A stretch of 64,000 nt of DNA from Paracamarosporium sp. OC-R06-R3. Taxonomy: Eukaryota > Ascomycota > Dothideomycetes > Pleosporales > Didymosphaeriaceae. The stretch's first letter is position 1; every line of letters begins with the position of its first letter. Below are positions 59,009 through 64,000 of this stretch, one piece after another. Below the pieces are notes generated by a model. It saw only the letters and a list, made by a program, of their open reading frames with translations, was not told where the DNA came from and did not search any database. Where the stretch lies: NCBI GenBank assembly GCA_019828545.1, contig JACVRA010000364.1, positions 310,001 through 374,000 of the forward strand, written 5' to 3'. Position numbers and translations under genes: made by a program.

Positions 59009-59653
59009 TTAGTCTTTCTGGAACCCTTCCCACCGGACAAAGTCTTTTGTGTCTAAGTCAAAAAGATCTAGCATTCTCCCCACAATGTGGTCCACAAGAT
59101 CCTCCATTGACGCGGGACGAGTGTAGAACGCGGGTACAGGGGGGAAGATCACTGCGCCGTTTTGCGTCGCTGTCATCATGTTTTGCAAATGTATGCCGCT
59201 CAATGGACACTCCCTTGTCACCAAGACCAATCGATGCCGTTCTTTCAGGATTACGTCCGCTGCACGAGATATCAGATCATCGCAGTAGCCCGTACTGATC
59301 GCGGAGAGCGTCTTCATGCTGCATGGCACAACTACCATTCCATCGATACGAAACGAACCACTCGCGATCGGTGCCGCCAAGTCGTGATTGCTGTATACGT
59401 GATCTGCGAGGGCCCGCACATTTGATGTTGTCCAGTCCGTTTCGTATTTTAAGGTGTTTTCCGCCCACTTACTCATAACAAGGTGGGTCTCAACATTAAG
59501 GCGGCGGAGGGCGAGGAGTGCTTTAATCCCGAGTATGGATCCTGTGGCACCGGTCAAGGCCACAATTATACGTTTCCGTCTTCTTGCTACGTCTGCCTGA
59601 GAAGGAAAGGAGAGAGGTGCCGGCAACGAGTCTGAATCATGTTGTGAAGACAT
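59009..59653 (-). CDS. PAD1: flavin prenyltransferase (PAD1/UbiX family)
   Basis: An intronless 214-aa protein. It shows the family's FMN-binding ALTGATGSI (residues 32-40), MVVVPCSMKTLSAI, SRAADVILKE, LVLVTRECPL and the C-terminal MMTATQNGAVIFPPVPAFY. The enzyme joins a dimethylallyl group to FMN, giving the prenylated FMN cofactor that FDC1/UbiD decarboxylases need. Its gene is divergent from FDC1 across 416 bp, so the cofactor maker and user share a promoter. ATG 59653 is chosen because the frame upstream has only a TTG. No clear mitochondrial presequence is seen. Confidence 0.95.
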   Translation of the reverse strand: MSSQHDSDSLPAPLSFPSQADVARRRKRIIVALTGATGSILGIKALLALRRLNVETHLVMSKWAENTLKYETDWTTSNVRALADHVYSNHDLAAPIASGSFRIDGMVVVPCSMKTLSAISTGYCDDLISRAADVILKERHRLVLVTRECPLSGIHLQNMMTATQNGAVIFPPVPAFYTRPASMEDLVDHIVGRMLDLFDLDTKDFVRWEGFQKD

Positions 59654-60069
59654 TGCTGGATAGAGAAAGGATATGTTGGTAATCAAGAATTATAGCTCAA
59701 ATATGAAGCATACATGATAAGATATATCAGTGTTACGTTGTGTTATTTCCCGCTTTACGTGTGACGTCGAGCGGTGTATCTGAGTGGATGCATCGGAGAC
59801 AACCATTGGTTACATCGGAAACAACTTCTGACTGTGCCGGAGATGTGACATATTGTCCACAGCGACTCCGTTGTAATACCCTCTGTGAATTCCACTAAAG
59901 TTATCTCCGATTCCAAATCGATCGTGCTCACGCCGTGACAAGACCGTATGTTTATTAGTAGTTGTAAACATATAAATGGTCTTCACGACCATCGTGTTCG
60001 ACTACCTAGCTAAGACCTCTCAAAGCTCGATCATCATAACCACAATCTCAATTTTTCAGAACAACAATA
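59654..60069. promoter_or_regulatory. bidirectional PAD1-FDC1 promoter
   Basis: A 416-bp spacer that carries a regular array of CGG half-sites (separate entry), a palindromic CCAAT box (AACCATTGGTT, 59801-59811) between the first two sites, and TATAAAT at 59971 about 100 bp before the FDC1 start. Confidence 0.6.
59794..59909. promoter_or_regulatory. candidate Zn2Cys6 operator array
   Basis: CGGAGA at 59794, CGGAAA at 59816 and CGGAGA at 59838 recur at exactly 22 bp, about two helical turns. An inverted copy (TCTCCG) starts at 59904, 66 bp after the third. The same hexamer is present four times upstream of the neighbouring regulator gene. Confidence 0.5.
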
Positions 60070-61590
60070 ATGAATATCTCAGTCCTTTCGCACGAGATAA
60101 ACAAATCATCGGCGCAGAGTTTTCGTCGCTTCGTCCAGGAACTCTATAACGAGAACGACCTCGTCTCAATCTCTACTGAGGTCGATCCCGATCTCGAAGT
60201 CGCCGCTATCACGCGCAGGGTGTACGAAACTGAAGACAAAGCCCCTCTATTTAATAATGTCAGAGGCCATCATTCAGGCGGTCTCTTCCGCATTCTCGGT
60301 GCGCCGGTAGGAGCCAGCAAGATTCCCGGCAAGCGCTTCATTCGCATTGCCAAGTCTTTCGGTCTTTCTTCCATTACTACAGGCCACGAAATCATTCAGC
60401 GACTCAATGATGCCAAGCGTCTTCCGGGTATCCCGCCTAAAGAGGTACCCTCAGGACCTGTTAAAGAATTCAAGATTCTTGGGGATGAGATTGACCTCGA
60501 GTCGCTCCCAATGCCTAAAATTCATCAGGATGATGGTGGAAAGTTTGTCCAGACCTTTGGTATGTACGTAGTCCAGAGTCCGGATGGTTCCTGGGTCAAC
60601 TGGTCCATCACTCGAAGCATGCTACACGGGAGGAGATCCCTTGTGGGCCTAGTCATACCAAGGCAGGATATTGGTGTCATCCATCAGATGTGGAAAGACA
60701 AAGGACAGGATATGCCATTTGCGCTTTGCTTTGGTGTGCCTCCCGCAGCTATCATGGTCAGCGGGATGCCCATCCCGAAAGGCGTCAACGAGACGGATTA
60801 CATTGGGGCGCTGATTGGAAATCCCGTTGAAGTGACGAAGTGCGAGACGAATGATATACGTGTACCTGCAGACGCCGAGATCGTCTTTGAGGGTGTAGTT
60901 TCTAAAGACGAAACCGCTATTGAAGGTCCGATGGCAGAATATCCCGGCCTCGTCTTCCCTGGAGAGGGCAAACCGAACCCTATCTTCAAAGTCAATGCAA
61001 TCACGTACCGAAAAGATCCGATCCTTCCTTTGTGCGTAACTGGTCGAGCCCCAGAGGAAAGTGAGACCGTATGGGGCCTCACAATAGCCGCGGAAGTCCT
61101 TAACATATGCCAGAACGCAGGACTCCCGGTCGATATGGTCTGGAGTCCATTTGAATCACACTGCCACTGGCTTGTTGTGCAAATCAACAGACAGAAGTTA
61201 AGGTCTGTCAAAACAAACATGAACGACTTCAGTATCAAAATTGGTCACACAATCTTCGGCTCTAAGCCTGGGTTTTACATCCCCAAAGTTTACCTGGTGG
61301 GAGACGATATTGATCCCACTAATCTCAAGGACGTGATCTGGGCTATGTCTGGCCGTTGTCAACCACGAGAGTATGAATACTTCTTCGACGAGTACCCTAA
61401 CATTAGCCTCATTCCTTATGTATCTCATGGCGCGAAGGTTGGTCAATACCACACCAAGGTTGTGCGATGCTGTCTATTTGCGGAGGAGTTTGAGTGTGAA
61501 ATGGCATACAAGGAAGCCTCATTTAAGGGCAACTATCCTAAGGAGATTCAAGACAAGGTTCTAACCCGCTGGGAAGAATATGGATTTTAA
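60070..61590 (+). CDS. FDC1: prenyl-FMN-dependent decarboxylase (FDC1/UbiD; phenylacrylate/sorbate type)
   Basis: An intronless 506-aa protein, the usual length. The catalytic E-R-E network is visible as Arg182 (NWSITRSML), Glu285 (ETAIEGP) and Glu290 (MAEYPG), close to Arg173, Glu277 and Glu282 of the A. niger enzyme. Metal- and prFMN-binding segments flank them, and the C-terminal SHGAKVGQYHTKVV and RWEEYGF blocks are intact. It decarboxylates cinnamic, ferulic or sorbic acid to the alkene, detoxifying plant phenolics or preservatives, and depends on the prFMN made by the divergent PAD1. Expression is probably controlled by the adjacent Zn2Cys6 protein. Confidence 0.96.
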   Translation: MNISVLSHEINKSSAQSFRRFVQELYNENDLVSISTEVDPDLEVAAITRRVYETEDKAPLFNNVRGHHSGGLFRILGAPVGASKIPGKRFIRIAKSFGLSSITTGHEIIQRLNDAKRLPGIPPKEVPSGPVKEFKILGDEIDLESLPMPKIHQDDGGKFVQTFGMYVVQSPDGSWVNWSITRSMLHGRRSLVGLVIPRQDIGVIHQMWKDKGQDMPFALCFGVPPAAIMVSGMPIPKGVNETDYIGALIGNPVEVTKCETNDIRVPADAEIVFEGVVSKDETAIEGPMAEYPGLVFPGEGKPNPIFKVNAITYRKDPILPLCVTGRAPEESETVWGLTIAAEVLNICQNAGLPVDMVWSPFESHCHWLVVQINRQKLRSVKTNMNDFSIKIGHTIFGSKPGFYIPKVYLVGDDIDPTNLKDVIWAMSGRCQPREYEYFFDEYPNISLIPYVSHGAKVGQYHTKVVRCCLFAEEFECEMAYKEASFKGNYPKEIQDKVLTRWEEYGF

Positions 61591-62844
61591 AGTGAACTAG
61601 AACACTCTCGTGTTTGACTGCCGCAGGACAAGCCCGCAATGACCACGGTCACTGTTCTTAGTATCTAGGACTTGCTTGAATATCTATTTACACCAGACAC
61701 AGCCTCATTTGAATCCACCTTCTTGAAGTCATTAGAACTGTTTCCGCTCGTTTATTTCTCTGTCTAGAATATTATGAACTCTATACGTAACAAACGAGAC
61801 AGTCTTTCCCGATCAGACTATATTCATCTTTGGTTAAAATAAGCTCATCGAAAGACCGTACAAGCAGTCTTCTGTTTGAAACGCTTCTCCACTAGTGGCT
61901 CCATCCAAAAAATTGAAAGCACCTGATGCACGTTTCATCGATTTCCGAAGCGCAGAGGAGGTATTGCCCAAGCAGACTACGGCCCTTGTCCCCATAATTG
62001 CACCAGATCATTGAGAAACGCTCTCGTAGACCCCAGCATTTCCTTTTTACAGGTCTGGGCATGATCCACTCGGAACCGCTATCTGTACTCGCCATATTTC
62101 TATACGCGAAAGCGAGCAGCGAGCCCCAGATCTCGCCACTTACTAACGGGCGGCACGATCTCAATACGTTCAACGCCACAAGCCGATCAATTACCTCTTC
62201 CTATAATCTCGCTCAGATTCCCGCTTCGAGGGCCCCGCGCGAACACGCGTTATTGATGGATCGTGCAGGTGTCCCACCGATCTCATCCGCTCCACATGCT
62301 CGAGCCAATTTCTATCGAGAATTTCTGACATGCATGGTGGCATGAGGGACGCACTCGGCCCCACAAGGATAATCCATGGTGATCCTTGGGGACCGCTTTT
62401 TGGTCTTGGCGTGATTTCGTTATGCGCGACGTAAAGTGAGCATAACTTTTTGGTATGGTGGGGATAATTTGTATGAACTGTGGAGAGGCAAAGAGTCTCG
62501 ATCTATTGGCACCGGAGTGTCCGATTTAAGACTGCGCACTATGCTTTGGAATATATACCCAAGGACGTAGATGATTGGAATTGATTATGGCCTATTTTGC
62601 GGTCCGAAGCTTCAGGGAGAGTCTAGGTTACACTTTGCGCATCAGTACGATGGTGAAGTTAGCATGGAACGGCATCTGTTGGCAACTGTATGTCACTGAA
62701 GACTAGCACAACCATTTTGGAGGATATTACTCAGACCTGCGCTCCTACAAGATCTCACCCATCAAAACCACCCCTGAAGCTGATATTAGATACTAGTACA
62801 GAGATTCACACAGAAATCGCGCTTTTCAACCCTTTGGAGAATAA
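61591..62844. other. intergenic, convergent 3' ends
   Basis: A 1.25-kb spacer with short frames only (61892-62179 reverse, 61998-62345 forward), none recognisable. Confidence 0.45.
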
Positions 62845-63658
62845 TCACTTAGTGAATAGTGCGATGCCATTCTCGCTTCCACCGACCTGCACAGTCAACC
62901 CGCCCTTCCCATAGAACCCACGATTCTTCTCCCCACAGAGCACACTCGCTACTACGTTGTTGCCCTCAGCTTCAGCTTGCTCCACTCCCCATCGCACCAG
63001 CAGCTTGCCTACACCCTTACCTTGGAAGTCGGGGTGCACGCCGCAGACGTGCAAGTCCCAGCACTCGGCACGGTCCCCAGTCCAATACTTTTCTGAATTT
63101 GCTACAGCAGCTTCGAGCCAGGACGAATTGGAAGGATCGGCTGCGCGATTTGGGAAAATACGCAGTGAAAGGGAGTGGTAGACGTTCAATGCAGGGCTGA
63201 TGAGGTTGCCTGACGGAAGGGGGTACTTAGTTGTAAAGCCTTGCCATTAAGGACGCGTAACGGGCATGGACACTGTCGTGTCTACGTGCGTAACCGAGTG
63301 ACGAAACGTGACAGAACTCACGGGGATCCACTTTTACCAACTCCCTTCCTCTTCCACCTTCGCCTAGCCTCCGCCAATCAGCGGCACCAGCAATTCTCTC
63401 ACGTCCGCCTTCCTGCACGGTTACAACAACGAACTGATGCCGCCATTCCCAGAACCGTTCGCGTAGGCCACGGAGCAGAAACCAATAGACATCTTCAGGA
63501 TGGTCCTTGCGATGCGGATGCATCAGCTCTCCGATAATTTCGTCGTCGAAGAAGGCAGCGTGCCAGACACGGGCGATGTCTGGCAGGTCAGACAGCTGGG
63601 CCGTGCGAAGCTGCAACTTGGAGCTGGGCTCGCTTGGGTTCGATATGCCTGAGGACAT
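62845..63658 (-). CDS. GNAT-family N-acetyltransferase
   Basis: Two exons, 63658-63322 and 63209-62845, with a 112-nt intron; 233 aa. Reading without splicing gives a stop at 63227. The chosen GTGAGT-CAG intron restores frame and joins VDPR to NLISPALNVYH. The acetyl-CoA signature is HPDFQGKGVGKLLVRWG (the R/Q-x-x-G-x-G/A loop), preceded by WDLHVCGV and followed by NNVVASVLCG and FYGKGGL. The N-terminal LQLRTAQLSDLPDIARVWHAAF matches the first GNAT helix. The substrate is unknown. Confidence 0.88.
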
Positions 63659-64000
63659 GATGGGCGTTGAGGTAAGGCTGGGATGGGTAATAGCACTTGG
63701 GCAGGTAGTTTATGTCGAACCGTGGTTGTGTGAAGCGTTGCAGTGGCGATGGCTTGTGAATGGCGTGAACTTGTTCCTGAAGCCCCACGGGACTGACACA
63801 AAGCCGAAGCCGAATCCGACTACAGGAAGGCGCAGGGAAAGTCGTTCGTTCGATGAAAATGAACGACAGGCTAACGAGGCAGGGTTACGTGATTCTAGAA
63901 CTGCAGTACTGCCGAGTGATTGCGTTTGCTAAGCTGTCTTGAGATCGTTGGGATTGATAATTGTAGGCAAATAATGAAAAAACTTCCTGGATCCATGAAA
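63659..64000. other. terminal segment, no gene seen
   Basis: Upstream of the GNAT gene. It contains only the antisense shadow of its first exon and open frames without features. Confidence 0.4.

Noticed and set aside
63507..63932. 141-codon forward frame near the right edge
   Set aside because: Antisense to the GNAT first exon for part of its length, with no recognisable features.

Overview
The window is nuclear DNA of a filamentous ascomycete (Pezizomycotina, most likely Dothideomycetes). The signs are short GT-AG introns of about 46-90 nt, many with a CTAAC-like branch site, compact genes on both strands, fungal-only families (HET, DUF3712, Vfa1, LysM effector, Zn2Cys6 factor) and GPI-anchored Ser/Thr/Pro-rich surface proteins. 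I rebuilt 26 protein genes by hand-splicing. I found no tRNA, rRNA, CRISPR array or intact transposon.

Layout. 1-16.2 kb is rich in secreted and surface proteins: a HET-type gene cut by the window start, a 12-cysteine GPI protein, a 903-aa mucin-like GPI protein with a Pro-rich repeat array, a small heat-shock protein with HSE and TATA box, an Mtr-like amino-acid permease, a LysM protein with an 8-Cys tail, an alpha/beta hydrolase and a cupredoxin-like GPI protein. 17.6-20.1 kb holds a divergent TatD nuclease / VFA1 pair. 20.1-25.1 kb has no supportable gene. 25.1-30.5 kb holds a C2H2 zinc-finger protein and the phosphatase YVH1, divergent across a GC-rich 1.7-kb spacer with a 9-bp tandem repeat. 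30.5-34.95 kb is a second gene-poor stretch with short tandem repeats and a degraded coding-like relic.

34.95-55.7 kb is a dense housekeeping block: DUF3712 membrane protein, ornithine carbamoyltransferase, AFG1-like ATPase, TRAPPC2L, the complex I PSST subunit, a secreted astacin-like protease (the exception), a PPR protein, Cwf18, a CCHC/RS-rich protein and an R3H-SUZ protein. 56.6-61.6 kb is a three-gene unit: Zn2Cys6 regulator, PAD1/UbiX flavin prenyltransferase and FDC1/UbiD decarboxylase, matching in content the cinnamate/sorbate decarboxylation locus (sdrA-padA-cdcA) known from Aspergillus niger. A GNAT acetyltransferase follows at 62.8-63.7 kb.

The most notable signal lies in that unit. 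The hexamer CGGAGA occurs four times just upstream of the regulator. In the divergent PAD1-FDC1 promoter three CGGA(G/A)A half-sites recur at exactly 22-bp spacing around a palindromic CCAAT box, with a fourth inverted copy 66 bp further on. This suggests an autoregulated, locus-specific operator for the Zn2Cys6 protein. Exon boundaries come from reading the sequence and family conservation, not from transcripts.
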